Assembly: GCF_905397285.1 (NCBI RefSeq)
Contig: NZ_CAJPUX010000001.1
Coordinates: 806,001 to 870,000, forward strand
DNA length: 64,000 nt
Origin: Cupriavidus plantarum
GTDB taxonomy: Bacteria > Pseudomonadota > Gammaproteobacteria > Burkholderiales > Burkholderiaceae
Direction: 5' to 3'
The notes under the pieces are model-generated. The model made no database searches. It was not told the origin of the DNA and saw only the letters and a list, made by a program, of their open reading frames with translations. Position numbers and translations under genes: made by a program. How positions within the stretch are numbered: position 1 is the first letter of the stretch; each line of letters begins with the position of its first letter. This document shows positions 35,417-44,814 of this stretch, one piece after another.

Positions 35417-36628
35417 ATGGAAGGCTACATCCTCGACTGGTTCAACATGCTGCTGCGATGGGCGCACGTGATCACGGCGATCGCGTGGATCGGCTCGTCG
35501 TTCTATTTCGTCTGGCTCGATAACAGCCTGACCCGTCCAGATGACCCGGAGCTCAAGTCGCGCGGCGTGGACGGCGAACTGTGGGCCGTGCATGGCGGCG
35601 GCTTCTATAACCCCCAGAAGTACCTCACCGCGCCGAAGCAGTTACCGCCGAATCTGCACTGGTTCTACTGGGAGTCCTATTCCACGTGGATGACCGGCTT
35701 TGCGCTGCTGGTCGTGCTGTACCTGTTCAACGCCAGCACGTTCCTGATCGACAAGAACGTCTTCGACATGTCGCCGGGCGCGGCCGTCGGCTTCGCGGTC
35801 TCGTATCTGCTGATTGGCTGGGTCGTGTACGACTGCATCTGCCGGATCTTCGGCAAGAGCGACCGGATGGTCGGCATCATGGTCGCGATCTACGTAGGTC
35901 TGGCCGCGTTTGTCGCGTGCCACGTATTCTCGGGCCGCGCGGCATTCCTGCTGACGGGCGCGATGATCGCGACGATCATGAGCGCGAACGTGCTGGTGTG
36001 GATCATTCCGGGGCAGCGCAAGGTCGTGGCGGCATTGAAGGCGGGCCAGCCGGTGGACCCGATCCACGGCAAGCGCGGCAAGCAGCGCAGCGTGCACAAC
36101 ACCTACTTCACGCTGCCAGTGCTGTTCGCGATGCTGTCGAACCACTACAGCATGACGTACGCGCACAAGTACAACTGGCTCGTGCTGATCCTGATCATGC
36201 TTGCGGGCGTGATGGTGCGTCAGTTCTTCATCCTCAAGCACAAGGGCAAGATCAATATCGCGTGGCCCGCGGCCGGGGTGGCGTTGCTCGGCGTCGTGGC
36301 GTTCATGATCGCGCCGCAGCCGCGCCCGGTGGTGGCCAGCGCGGGGGGCGACGCGGCCGCCGCGAACGCCGTGAGCTTTCACAAGGTGCAGGAGATCATC
36401 AACGCGCGCTGCGTGCAGTGCCACGCGGAGCAGCCGAAGATGATGCCGACCGCGGCCAAGGGCATCAAGCTCGATACGGTGGACGAGATCAAGTCGCACG
36501 CGCAGCTGATCTATCAGCAGGCGGTGCAGCAGAAGGCCATGCCGCTCGGCAACGTCACGCAGATCACGGATGACGAGCGCGCGCTGCTGGGGCAATGGTT
36601 CGAGGGTGGCGCGGCGACCACCAACTGA
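35417..36628 (+). CDS. puuD: PuuD-type urate hydroxylase with C-terminal cytochrome c domain
   Basis: This 403-residue membrane protein replaces soluble uricase by oxidising urate to 5-hydroxyisourate and passing electrons to the respiratory chain. The N-terminal PuuD domain has about eight spans (WAHVITAIAWIGSSFYFVWLD, WESYSTWMTGFALL). A periplasmic cytochrome domain follows with haem-binding CVQCH at residues 332-336 and a distal Met candidate (KAMPLGNV). The ATG at 35417 has GGAGAG upstream. A terminator follows. Confidence 0.94.
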   Translation: MEGYILDWFNMLLRWAHVITAIAWIGSSFYFVWLDNSLTRPDDPELKSRGVDGELWAVHGGGFYNPQKYLTAPKQLPPNLHWFYWESYSTWMTGFALLVVLYLFNASTFLIDKNVFDMSPGAAVGFAVSYLLIGWVVYDCICRIFGKSDRMVGIMVAIYVGLAAFVACHVFSGRAAFLLTGAMIATIMSANVLVWIIPGQRKVVAALKAGQPVDPIHGKRGKQRSVHNTYFTLPVLFAMLSNHYSMTYAHKYNWLVLILIMLAGVMVRQFFILKHKGKINIAWPAAGVALLGVVAFMIAPQPRPVVASAGGDAAAANAVSFHKVQEIINARCVQCHAEQPKMMPTAAKGIKLDTVDEIKSHAQLIYQQAVQQKAMPLGNVTQITDDERALLGQWFEGGAATTN

Positions 36629-36680
36629 AACGGGCATCGGTGATCGACGGCCCGGCACTTTCGGCCGTCGATGGTTTGAA

Positions 36681-36703
36681 CGGGGCAACCGCCCCGTTTT
36701 TTT
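36681..36703 (+). terminator. intrinsic terminator of uraH-puuD
   Basis: CGGGGC-AA-CCGCCCCG with a run of seven T lies about 50 bp after puuD, ahead of the convergent Mn exporter gene. Confidence 0.9.
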
Positions 36704-36719
36704 GCTTGGTAGCGCTGGT

Positions 36720-37295
36720 TTAACCGCCGACGTTGAAGAGTGCTAGTAGCCCCAGCACGAGGAAGATGGCCGCGGCGATCTTGTGCACCAGTGCGATCGG
36801 CATCTTGTTGGCGAACTTGTCGCCGAGCAGCACGGCGGGCGCATTGGCAAGCATCATGCCGAACGTCGTGCCGGCCACGACGGCGATGACCTGCGACGGA
36901 AAGCGCGCGGCGAGCGCGACGGTGGCGATCTGCGTCTTGTCGCCCATCTCCGCAAAGAAGAATGCGACGATCGTGGTACCGAGAATGCCGATGGCGCCCT
37001 TGACCGGCTTTGCCTGCTCGGCGTCGTCGAGCTTGTCGGGAATCAGCATCCATGCGGCCATCGCGATAAAGCCAAGACCAAGGATCCAGCGCAGCAGGTT
37101 GGCGCCGAGCACATGCGTGATCCATCCGCCCAACGCACCGGCAAAGCCGTGATTGACGAGCGTGGCGATCAGGATGCCAAGGATGATGGGAACGGGTTTG
37201 CGATACCGTGCGGCAAGCACGAGGGACAGCAACTGAGTCTTGTCGCCCATTTCGGCGAGCGCCACGATACCCGTGGAGACGAGGAATGATTCCAT
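36720..37295 (-). CDS. GDT1/TMEM165 (UPF0016) family manganese exporter
   Basis: This 191-residue protein has about six spans arranged as two repeats. Each repeat carries the signature EMGDKTQ (residues 15-21 and again near 115), whose acidic residues bind the cation. Family members export Mn2+ or Ca2+. A yybP-ykoY manganese riboswitch in the 5' leader (37382-37524) supports manganese here. The gene is not functionally linked to its purine neighbours. Confidence 0.93.
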   Translation of the reverse strand: MESFLVSTGIVALAEMGDKTQLLSLVLAARYRKPVPIILGILIATLVNHGFAGALGGWITHVLGANLLRWILGLGFIAMAAWMLIPDKLDDAEQAKPVKGAIGILGTTIVAFFFAEMGDKTQIATVALAARFPSQVIAVVAGTTFGMMLANAPAVLLGDKFANKMPIALVHKIAAAIFLVLGLLALFNVGG

Positions 37296-37381
37296 CTTTT
37301 ATGTGGGAACAACCCGGGCCGCAATGCATCGCGAGATGCCAATGACACACGCCTTTCCCGGCCCGGCCAGAAAGGAGTGGT

Positions 37382-37524
37382 CATCGGTCTCGCCAGGCCC
37401 CTGTACCGTAGTGGTACATGACTGCGCACGCCATAACTGGAAACCCAGTCAAGTCTGTTGACGTACGCCCCTGCTGACTTTGCAAGCATGATGTTGCCCG
37501 CAGCAGGGCGGCTACTCCCCAATG
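37382..37524 (-). promoter_or_regulatory. yybP-ykoY manganese riboswitch aptamer
   Basis: On the minus strand the leader contains the hallmark GGGGAGTAGC (37511-37520), then ACGTCAACA in the middle, and GGCGAGACCGATGACC at the end. CATTGG just before the first element pairs with CCGATG after the last to close helix P1. All diagnostic pieces of the yybP-ykoY class are present in order. It ends about 87 nt upstream of the exporter start and should permit expression when Mn2+ is high. The expression platform is not resolved. Confidence 0.88.
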
Positions 37525-37576
37525 GAAGGCCGCATTATAACGGCGGAGGGTAGCCCCGTCCACCGCGCGCAAGGCA

Positions 37577-38779
37577 TCAGGCCGGAACCGGCGCGTTCTC
37601 GCTGGTCTGCCGGCCTCGGAAGTCCGTCCAGCACAGGGCCTTGAAGTCATAGAGCTTGCAGCGGCGCGCGGTATCGAAGTACCAGCGCCACGAGAAGTTC
37701 TCGACGATGATGCGGCCCGGCAATGCGTGCTCGAGCAGCGCCTGCGCGCGTTTCAACCGGTAGAGCGGCACGCTCATGTCCACGTGGTGCGCCGTGTGTT
37801 CCATGATGTGGTGGAGCGCCGCCCCGATGCCATGACGGAAGCGGAGATGCACGGTCGTGGACACGAATGGCTGCGCCTTGGCCCACATCGACTTCGTGTC
37901 GTACCACGCGACACTCGTATGCGTGTGATGGACGTAGAGCACGAAGCCGACGGTCAGGTTCCAGACGAGGAACGGAAGCACGAAGCCCGTCGTCACCATC
38001 AGCGCCACCGATTGCGCCGTGGCGATCGCCAGCGCGGCCAGCGCGCCGACCCAGAGCGCGCCGAACGTGGCGACGAGCACGCAGTCCCACGTGAAGATCG
38101 CGCGCCGTGTCGCCATCTGCCGTTTGCTCGGGAAAAACAGCTTGAACCACCAGATTTCGACGAGGTAGTAGAACCCCGCGCCGAATCCGTTGCGATAGAC
38201 GCGCTCCAGCGCGCGGCGCCAGCGCGGCAGCGCGCGGAATTCCTCGAGCGAGTAGGGCGCCCAGACGAAGTCGAAGCCCTTGAGGTTCGTGTAGCCGTGG
38301 TGCACGACGTTATGGCCGACTTCCCACAGGCTATAGGGCGTCAGCGACGGCAGGAACGTCAGCCGGCCGATCCACTTGTTGAGGCCGCGGCGCGCCGTCA
38401 GGCTCTGGTGGCAGGCGTCGTGGCCGATGATGAACAGCCGCGCGATGACGAGGCCGGCCACCACGCCGATGCCGAGCTTTGCCCACCACGGCGTGGCCAG
38501 CACGAGCGCGGCCATCACGGCCGCGAACAGCAGGTAGTCGAAGGCGAACAGCATCAGGGCACGGGGGGTGCTGCGCTCGCCCAGCGGAATCAGCCAGCCG
38601 CGAATGACCTTGCGGCCCGGCAGCGGGGCGTCCGCCGCAATGGGGTCGGGCAGTGCGGCGGCGGGCTGGCGGCGGCGCGGGGCCGCATCGGCAGAGGGGA
38701 CACCAAGGGCAGCAGCGGCGGGGTCGGAGGTGGCGAACGCACTGGCATCGGTCAGTGCGTTGTCGGAGCTGGCAGGCAT
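37577..38779 (-). CDS. membrane fatty acid desaturase
   Basis: This 400-residue diiron desaturase of the FA_desaturase family has the three histidine boxes HDACH (120-124), HNVVHH (156-161) and HTAHH (328-332), with four membrane spans between. It introduces a double bond into an acyl chain, probably in the cytoplasmic membrane; resemblance is closest to the omega-6/delta-12 type. The first ~55 residues are an Ala/Pro-rich extension. GGAAG ahead of the ATG supports the long form. Confidence 0.87.
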   Translation of the reverse strand: MPASSDNALTDASAFATSDPAAAALGVPSADAAPRRRQPAAALPDPIAADAPLPGRKVIRGWLIPLGERSTPRALMLFAFDYLLFAAVMAALVLATPWWAKLGIGVVAGLVIARLFIIGHDACHQSLTARRGLNKWIGRLTFLPSLTPYSLWEVGHNVVHHGYTNLKGFDFVWAPYSLEEFRALPRWRRALERVYRNGFGAGFYYLVEIWWFKLFFPSKRQMATRRAIFTWDCVLVATFGALWVGALAALAIATAQSVALMVTTGFVLPFLVWNLTVGFVLYVHHTHTSVAWYDTKSMWAKAQPFVSTTVHLRFRHGIGAALHHIMEHTAHHVDMSVPLYRLKRAQALLEHALPGRIIVENFSWRWYFDTARRCKLYDFKALCWTDFRGRQTSENAPVPA

Positions 38780-38877
38780 GCGGTTCTTCCGGTATCGGTC
38801 ATGAAGGCGCCATGTGGCATGGCGCTGGATTGCCGGAAGAGGCTAACGGCCTTTGGTGACAATTGTGTTGATGTCAG

Positions 38878-40296
38878 TCAAGACATAGCAGATAAGCCAT
38901 ATTCCCGGGCGCCCGCGTTGTCCGGGGCGTTGTCCGGGGCCTTGTCCACAGCCTTGCCGACAGACTCGCCCACGCGTTCCCCGACGGCCTTGCCCATGAC
39001 GTACACGTCCTCGATCACGCGGTCGTCGCCGAGCATCGCGAACGCGAACAGCTGCTCCTCCAGCGTTTCCGAGCGACTGCTGCGGCGTGCGATCAGCGGC
39101 GTGGCATCGGGGTCGAGTACGATGAAATCGGCTTCGCAGCCCACGTCGAAGCTGCCGATGCGGTCGGCCCAGCCCATCGCCTCCGCGGCCGCGCGGGTGG
39201 CCAGATAGAACATGCGCAGCGCGGTCAGGTGGTAGCCGCCCATGCGCGCGACCTTGTGCGCCGCGTTCATCGTGCGGAACATCGAGAACGAGGTGCCGCC
39301 GCCTACGTCGGTGGCCAGCGTCACGTTGAGCCGATGCGCATCGGACTGGTGGAAATCGTAGAAGCCGCTGCCCAGGAACAGGTTCGACGTCGGGCAGTGC
39401 GCGACGGCCGCGCCGCTGTCCGCGAGGCGGCGGCGGTCATCGGGATCGAGGTAGATCGCATGTCCGTAGAACGCGCCCGGACGCAGCAGGCCGTAGCGGT
39501 CGTACACGTCGAGGTAGCTGCGCGCGTCGGGAAACAGCTCGGCGACCCACTTCACCTCGTCGCGGTTTTCGGCGACGTGGGTCTGGATGAAGGCGTCCGG
39601 ATGCGCGCGCGCGAGCTCGCCGCACGCGGCCAGTTGCGCCTCGCTCGATGTCGGCGCGAAGCGCGGCGTAATGGCATACGCCAGGCGGCCCTTGTTGTGC
39701 CATCTGGACAGCAGGTCCGCGGAATCGCGCGCGCCGGTTTCGGCGGTATCGCGCAGAAAGTCGGGGCAGTTGCGGTCCATCATCACCTTGCCGGTGATCA
39801 TGCGCAGGTTACGCGCCTCGCTGGCGGCGAACAGCGCATCGGCCGAGGTCGCGTGCACGGTGCTCCAGACCAGCGCGCTCGTGGTGCCGTTGCGCAGCAG
39901 CTCGTCCGTGAAGAAGTCCGCCACCGCGCGCGCGTACGAGGGTTCCGAGAAGCGGCGCTCCTCGGGGAACGTGTAGGTGTCGAGCCAGTGCAGCAGGCCC
40001 GGCGACGGCGACGCGATGATGTCGGTCTGCGGATAGTGGATATGCGTGTCGATGAACCCCGGCACGATAAGCTTGCCGCGATGGTCGATGAGCTCGGCGT
40101 CGGCCGGCAGCGTCGGCGCGAGCGTTGCGTAATTGCCGGCCGCGGCGATGCGTCCATCGGTCACGACCAGCGCTCCGTCCTCCCAATACTCGTAGCCATC
40201 GTCATGGAATTGCGGATCGCGCAGGAAGTGCAGGATGCGGCCGCGAATGACACGGGTGGCACGGGTAGTGTTGGAGGGGGGGAGTGTGCTGGTCAT
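38878..40296 (-). CDS. guaD: guanine deaminase
   Basis: This 472-residue amidohydrolase converts guanine to xanthine. The zinc motif is FIDTHIHYPQTD near residue 85, with TPRFAPTSSEAQLAACG and TLATDVGGGTSFSMFRT further on as in bacterial GuaD. The C-terminus carries an unusual run of four-residue repeats (GKAV, GERV, GESV, GKAV, then PDNA twice), likely a slippage-prone 12-nt repeat outside the catalytic fold. It feeds xanthine to Xdh and is followed upstream by add on the same strand. Confidence 0.93.
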   Translation of the reverse strand: MTSTLPPSNTTRATRVIRGRILHFLRDPQFHDDGYEYWEDGALVVTDGRIAAAGNYATLAPTLPADAELIDHRGKLIVPGFIDTHIHYPQTDIIASPSPGLLHWLDTYTFPEERRFSEPSYARAVADFFTDELLRNGTTSALVWSTVHATSADALFAASEARNLRMITGKVMMDRNCPDFLRDTAETGARDSADLLSRWHNKGRLAYAITPRFAPTSSEAQLAACGELARAHPDAFIQTHVAENRDEVKWVAELFPDARSYLDVYDRYGLLRPGAFYGHAIYLDPDDRRRLADSGAAVAHCPTSNLFLGSGFYDFHQSDAHRLNVTLATDVGGGTSFSMFRTMNAAHKVARMGGYHLTALRMFYLATRAAAEAMGWADRIGSFDVGCEADFIVLDPDATPLIARRSSRSETLEEQLFAFAMLGDDRVIEDVYVMGKAVGERVGESVGKAVDKAPDNAPDNAGAREYGLSAMS

Positions 40297-40318
40297 GATG
40301 TCGTGATGTGATGGGGTG

Positions 40319-41341
40319 TTACGGCGTCGCCCAGAAATGGTCGACTTCCGTCAGGTACTCGGCCTTCAGCGCGGGAGGCAGGAAGGCCGCTTCGAAGGAG
40401 TGCCGCGCGAGCTTGTGCGCGTCGCTGGCGTCGAGCGGCAGCGCGTCGAACGTGGCTTCCCAGTTTGCGTTCATGTAGCCGCCGAAGTAGGCCGGATCGT
40501 CCGAATGCAGCGTCACGACGACGCCGGCGTCGAGCATGCGCTTGGCCGGATGGTCGCGCAGGTCGGGATAGACCTTGAGCTTGACGTTGGAGAGCGGGCA
40601 CACGGTCAGCGCGACGCGTTCCTTCGCGAGCCGGGCGATCAGCGCGTCGTCGTCGATCGCGCGCACGCCATGGTCGATGCGTTCGGCGTCGAGGATGTCG
40701 AGGGCGTCGCTCACGTACTGGGCGGGGCCTTCCTCGCCGGCATGGGCCACGCGGTGCAGGCCCAGTTCCTTGGCCCGCGCGAACACGCGCGCGAACTTCT
40801 CGGGCGGGTTGCCGCGTTCTGACGAATCGAGGCCCACGCCGACGAAGCGGTCGCGGTAGGGCAATGCGGCTTCGAGCGTGGCAAACGCGTCTTCCTCGGA
40901 CAGATGGCGCAGGAAGCAGAGAATCATGCTGCTCGAGAAATCGTACTCGGTGCGCGCCTGCGCGAGCGCGTCGGCAATGCCGTCGATGACGGTGCCCATC
41001 GGCACGCCGCGGGCGGTATGCGTCTGCGGATCGAAGAAGATCTCCGCGTGGCGCACGTTGTCGGCCACGGCGCGCTGGACGTAGTCCATCGTCATGTCGA
41101 AGAAATCTTCCTCGGTCAGCAGCACGCTGGCGCCCGCGTAATAGATGTCGAGGAACGATTGCAGATCGGTGAATGCGTAGGCTTCACGCAGCGCCTCGAC
41201 GCTGGGGTAGGGCAGCGAGACCTGGTTGCGCTGGGCAAGGCGAAAAATGCGCTCGGGTTCGAGCGTGCCTTCGATATGCACGTGCAGTTCAGCCTTGGGG
41301 GTCCGGCGGATCCTGTCCGCGAGCGCGGCGTCGATGGTCAT
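40319..41341 (-). CDS. add: adenosine deaminase
   Basis: This 340-residue zinc hydrolase has KAELHVHIEGTLEP at the N-terminus, HAGEEGPAQYVSDAL in the middle and TLHSDDPAYFGGY near the end, all characteristic of adenosine/adenine deaminases. It yields inosine or hypoxanthine for Xdh. Specificity for adenosine versus adenine cannot be fixed by eye. The start at 41341 fits the family; the longer frame upstream is spurious. It is 22 bp from guaD. Confidence 0.88.
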   Translation of the reverse strand: MTIDAALADRIRRTPKAELHVHIEGTLEPERIFRLAQRNQVSLPYPSVEALREAYAFTDLQSFLDIYYAGASVLLTEEDFFDMTMDYVQRAVADNVRHAEIFFDPQTHTARGVPMGTVIDGIADALAQARTEYDFSSSMILCFLRHLSEEDAFATLEAALPYRDRFVGVGLDSSERGNPPEKFARVFARAKELGLHRVAHAGEEGPAQYVSDALDILDAERIDHGVRAIDDDALIARLAKERVALTVCPLSNVKLKVYPDLRDHPAKRMLDAGVVVTLHSDDPAYFGGYMNANWEATFDALPLDASDAHKLARHSFEAAFLPPALKAEYLTEVDHFWATP

Positions 41342-41405
41342 GGGGAGGCCTCTTCTATGTCTGTCGGTATCTTCGCGGCAGGCTTCGTGAGCCCGCCGCG
41401 CCGGG

Positions 41406-42404
41406 TTACTGCGCCACCGCCTCCCTGCGGCTGGCGGACAGCGCGGCAATGCGCTGATCCCGTACCTGCAGCAGCTGGGCGACGATCGCTACCGCAATCA
41501 TAGCCGGAGCCTTGTCTGTAATGCCGGCGACACCGATTGGACACGTCATTTCCGCGAAGCGGGCGGGGTCTATGCCGTGGTCCGAGAGCCGATGCTCGAA
41601 GCGCGCGCGCTTGGTCTTCGACCCGATGAGTCCGAAGTACGCGAAATCCGTTCGCCGCAGGATGCGTTCGCACAGCGCGAGGTCCAGCGCATGGCTGTGC
41701 GTCATGACGAGGAAGAAGCTGCCAGGCGGCGCATCATCGACGACGGCCTCCGGCGTGTCGCTGGCCTCGGCCTCGACGTTGGCGGGCAGATCGGCCGGGA
41801 ACAGCGTGTCACGCTCATCGACCCAATGCACGCGGCAGGGCAGATGCGCGAGCAGCCTGACCAGCGCGTGACCAACGTGGCCGGCGCCGAACAGCACCAC
41901 GTGCAGGGGATCGGGGACGAGCGTGTCGATCCAGCCATCCTCGTTACGCTCGACCGCTGGCAGCACCGCACGGCTCTCCGAGAGCGTTACGGCGCGGCGC
42001 GGCGCGTGGAGCGAGACGGTGCGCTCGAGCGCGCGGCCCGTGGAGAACGCCTGTTCGACAGCATCGAGCCACACCAGATCGGCGATGCCGAGCACTTCGA
42101 ACGCCAGCCACACCACGCCTCCGCAGCACTGCCCAAGCGCGGGACCGAGGGGAATCCGCTCGACGCGCCGCGGTGGCAAGCCGTCGGTCATCATCTCGCG
42201 CGCGATATCCATCCCGCGCCATTCGAGGTGGCCGCCGCCGATCGTGCCGACGAGGTCGTCGGCCGTGACCAGCATGCGGATGCCGGCCTCGCGCGGCGCG
42301 GACCCGCGCACTTCGGCGATGGTTACCATGACCACCGGCACGCCGGCGCGGATCCAGCGCGCGGCATCGGCATAGCGGAAGGGCTTGAGCGGGGCGTCCT
42401 GCAT
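41406..42404 (-). CDS. xdhC: xanthine dehydrogenase accessory protein XdhC
   Basis: This 332-residue molybdenum-cofactor sulfuration and insertion factor has an N-terminal XdhC/CoxI domain (VVMVTIAEVRGSAPREAG, GTIGGGHLEW) and a C-terminal Rossmann domain (VVLFGAGHVGHALVRLL; GLIGSKTKRARFEHRL). It inserts the sulfurated cofactor into XdhB. It is the third gene of xdhABC, 7 bp after xdhB. Confidence 0.94.
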   Translation of the reverse strand: MQDAPLKPFRYADAARWIRAGVPVVMVTIAEVRGSAPREAGIRMLVTADDLVGTIGGGHLEWRGMDIAREMMTDGLPPRRVERIPLGPALGQCCGGVVWLAFEVLGIADLVWLDAVEQAFSTGRALERTVSLHAPRRAVTLSESRAVLPAVERNEDGWIDTLVPDPLHVVLFGAGHVGHALVRLLAHLPCRVHWVDERDTLFPADLPANVEAEASDTPEAVVDDAPPGSFFLVMTHSHALDLALCERILRRTDFAYFGLIGSKTKRARFEHRLSDHGIDPARFAEMTCPIGVAGITDKAPAMIAVAIVAQLLQVRDQRIAALSASRREAVAQ

Positions 42405-42411
42405 CGCGTGC

Positions 42412-44805
42412 TCAGACGGCTTGCGCCGCTGCCTCCCGTTGCGCCATCACGTCTTCCACGGCATCTAGAATCGCCTCGCTCGTCGCGGGGGCGCGCAGCG
42501 GCGGATTGATGCGGTAGTCGCCCACCGCGGCAATCGCGTCGCGAATCGCGAAGAACACCGAGAAGGGCAGCAGGAGCGGCGGCTCGCCGACCGCCTTCGA
42601 GCGATGGATGCTGTCCTCGACGTTGCGGTTCTGGAACAGCCGCACGTTGAAGTCCTCCGGGCAATCGTTGACCGTCGGAATCTTGTACGTGGACGGTGCG
42701 TGCGTCATGAGCTTGCCGTCCTTGTTCCACCACAATTCCTCCGTGGTCAGCCAGCCCATGCCCTGAATGAACGCGCCCTCGACCTGGCCGATATCGATGG
42801 CGGGGTTCAGCGACTTGCCCGCGTCGTGCAGTGCGTCGGCGCGCAGCAGCTTCCATTCGCCCGTCAGCGTATCGACGATGACTTCGGAGCACGCGGCACC
42901 ATACGCGTAGTAGTAGAACGGGCGGCCCTGCAGCTTCGACTGGTCCCAATGCAGCTTGGGCGTGACGTAGAACCCGTCCGACCACAGCTGCACGCGGGCC
43001 ACGTACGCCTCGCGCGCGAGGTCGCCGAAGTCCATGCGCAACTCGCCGGCCACGACGAGGTCGTCGCCGAACCGCACCGTGTCCGGCGCCACGCCCGCCT
43101 TGCGCGCGGCGAAGGCGGTCAGGCGCTCGCGAATCTGTCGCGCGGCATCCTGCGCCGCCTTGCCATTCAGGTCGGCACCGGTCGATGCGGCAGTGGCCGA
43201 CGTGTTGGCGACCTTGCTCGTGTCCGTCGCGGTCACGCGCACGCGCTCCATGCGGATGCCGAGTTCGTGCGCGACGACCATCGCGACCTTGGTATTCAGG
43301 CCCTGGCCCATCTCGGTGCCGCCATGGTTCACGAGGACGGAGCCGTCGTTGTAGACGTGCACGAGCGCGCCGGCCTGGTTGAAATGCGCGACGTTGAACG
43401 AGATGCCGAACTTGACGGGCGTGATGGCAATGCCCTTCTTGAGGATGGGGCTCGCCGCATTGAACGCGCGCGTGGCGTCGCGCCGCGCCTGATACTCGCT
43501 CGATGCCACGAGCTCGTCGATGAGTTCGTGGATCACGTTGTCTTCGACCGTCTGGCCATACGGCGTGACGTTGCGCTCGGTCTTGCCGTAGAAGTTCGCG
43601 CGGCGCACGGCCAGCGCATCCTTGCCGACGGTGCGCGCCACGTTGTCGAGGATGTACTCCATGGCGAACGCGCCCTGCGGGCCGCCGAAGCCGCGGAACG
43701 CGGTGTTGCTCTGCGTGTTGGTGCGGCCGCAGTAGCCGTCGATCTGCACGTTGGGCAGCCAGTAGGCATTGTCGAAGTGGCAGATCGCGCGCGTCATCAC
43801 GGGGCCCGACAGATCGGCGGAGAAGCCCGCGCGAGACACCATCTCCACGCGCACGCCCTCGATGCGCCCTTCTTCGTCATGGCCGACCTCGAAGTCGAAG
43901 TTGAAGTCGTGGCGCTTGCCCGTGATCATCATGTCGTCGTCACGGTCCGGGCGCAGCTTGACGGGGCACAGCAGTTTCCACGCAGCCAGCGATGCGCAGC
44001 ACGCGAACATCGCCGACTGCGATTCCTTGCCGCCGAATCCGCCGCCCATGCGGCGGCATTCCACAAGCACCTGATGCGCGTGCCAGCCCAGCATATGCGC
44101 AACGGCATGCTGCATCTCCGTCGGATGCTGGGTGGAGCACCACACGTGCATGCCATCGTTCTCGCGTGGGGCCGCGTAGGCGATCTGGCCTTCGAGGTAG
44201 AACTGTTCCTGCCCGCCGAGCCGGATGCTGCCCGCGTTCCGATGCGCGGCCGCATCGATATGCCGGCGCGGTTCGCCGCGCGTGAGGTGCATCGGCGGCA
44301 GCACGTAGCTGCCCGCCGCATGCGCGGCCTCGGGCGAGAGGATGGGCGGCAGGTCTTCGTATTCGATCTCGGCCTGGCGCGCGGCACGGCGAGCGTCGTC
44401 GTGCGAGGATGCGACCACCACGAAGATTGGCTGGCCGATGAAGTGGACGACGTCCTTCGCCAGGATGGGGTCGTCGTGGATGATGGGGCCGCAGTCGTTG
44501 ACGGCGGGAATATCGGCGGCGGTCAGCACGTCAACCACGCCGGGCGCGGCGCGTACCTTGTCGAGCGAGATCGAGCGGATGCGCGCATGGGCGCGGGTGC
44601 TCATGCCGAGTGCGGCATGCAGCGTGCCCGCGAGTTCGGGAATGTCGTCGGTGTACGTCGCGGTGCCGGCCACGTGCAGGTGGGCCGATTCGTGCGGGCG
44701 GGAGACGCCGATCTGCGGCGCGGCCTCCGTCGCGGCCGGGGAGACCCGGGAGGGCGGGGAGGCCGGGGAGACGTCCAGCAGGAAGGCTTCGGTTTGCTTG
44801 TTCAT
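42412..44805 (-). CDS. xdhB: xanthine dehydrogenase molybdopterin subunit
   Basis: This 797-residue large subunit hydroxylates hypoxanthine and xanthine at the molybdenum centre. Features in order are AHLHVAGTATYTDDI, GGQEQFYLEGQ, RMGGGFGGKESQ, FRGFGGPQG, and the catalytic glutamate in AVGEPPLLL (Glu741). GAGGAG precedes the ATG. xdhA lies 9 bp upstream. Confidence 0.96.
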   Translation of the reverse strand: MNKQTEAFLLDVSPASPPSRVSPAATEAAPQIGVSRPHESAHLHVAGTATYTDDIPELAGTLHAALGMSTRAHARIRSISLDKVRAAPGVVDVLTAADIPAVNDCGPIIHDDPILAKDVVHFIGQPIFVVVASSHDDARRAARQAEIEYEDLPPILSPEAAHAAGSYVLPPMHLTRGEPRRHIDAAAHRNAGSIRLGGQEQFYLEGQIAYAAPRENDGMHVWCSTQHPTEMQHAVAHMLGWHAHQVLVECRRMGGGFGGKESQSAMFACCASLAAWKLLCPVKLRPDRDDDMMITGKRHDFNFDFEVGHDEEGRIEGVRVEMVSRAGFSADLSGPVMTRAICHFDNAYWLPNVQIDGYCGRTNTQSNTAFRGFGGPQGAFAMEYILDNVARTVGKDALAVRRANFYGKTERNVTPYGQTVEDNVIHELIDELVASSEYQARRDATRAFNAASPILKKGIAITPVKFGISFNVAHFNQAGALVHVYNDGSVLVNHGGTEMGQGLNTKVAMVVAHELGIRMERVRVTATDTSKVANTSATAASTGADLNGKAAQDAARQIRERLTAFAARKAGVAPDTVRFGDDLVVAGELRMDFGDLAREAYVARVQLWSDGFYVTPKLHWDQSKLQGRPFYYYAYGAACSEVIVDTLTGEWKLLRADALHDAGKSLNPAIDIGQVEGAFIQGMGWLTTEELWWNKDGKLMTHAPSTYKIPTVNDCPEDFNVRLFQNRNVEDSIHRSKAVGEPPLLLPFSVFFAIRDAIAAVGDYRINPPLRAPATSEAILDAVEDVMAQREAAAQAV

Positions 44806-44814
44806 GGCGTCTCC

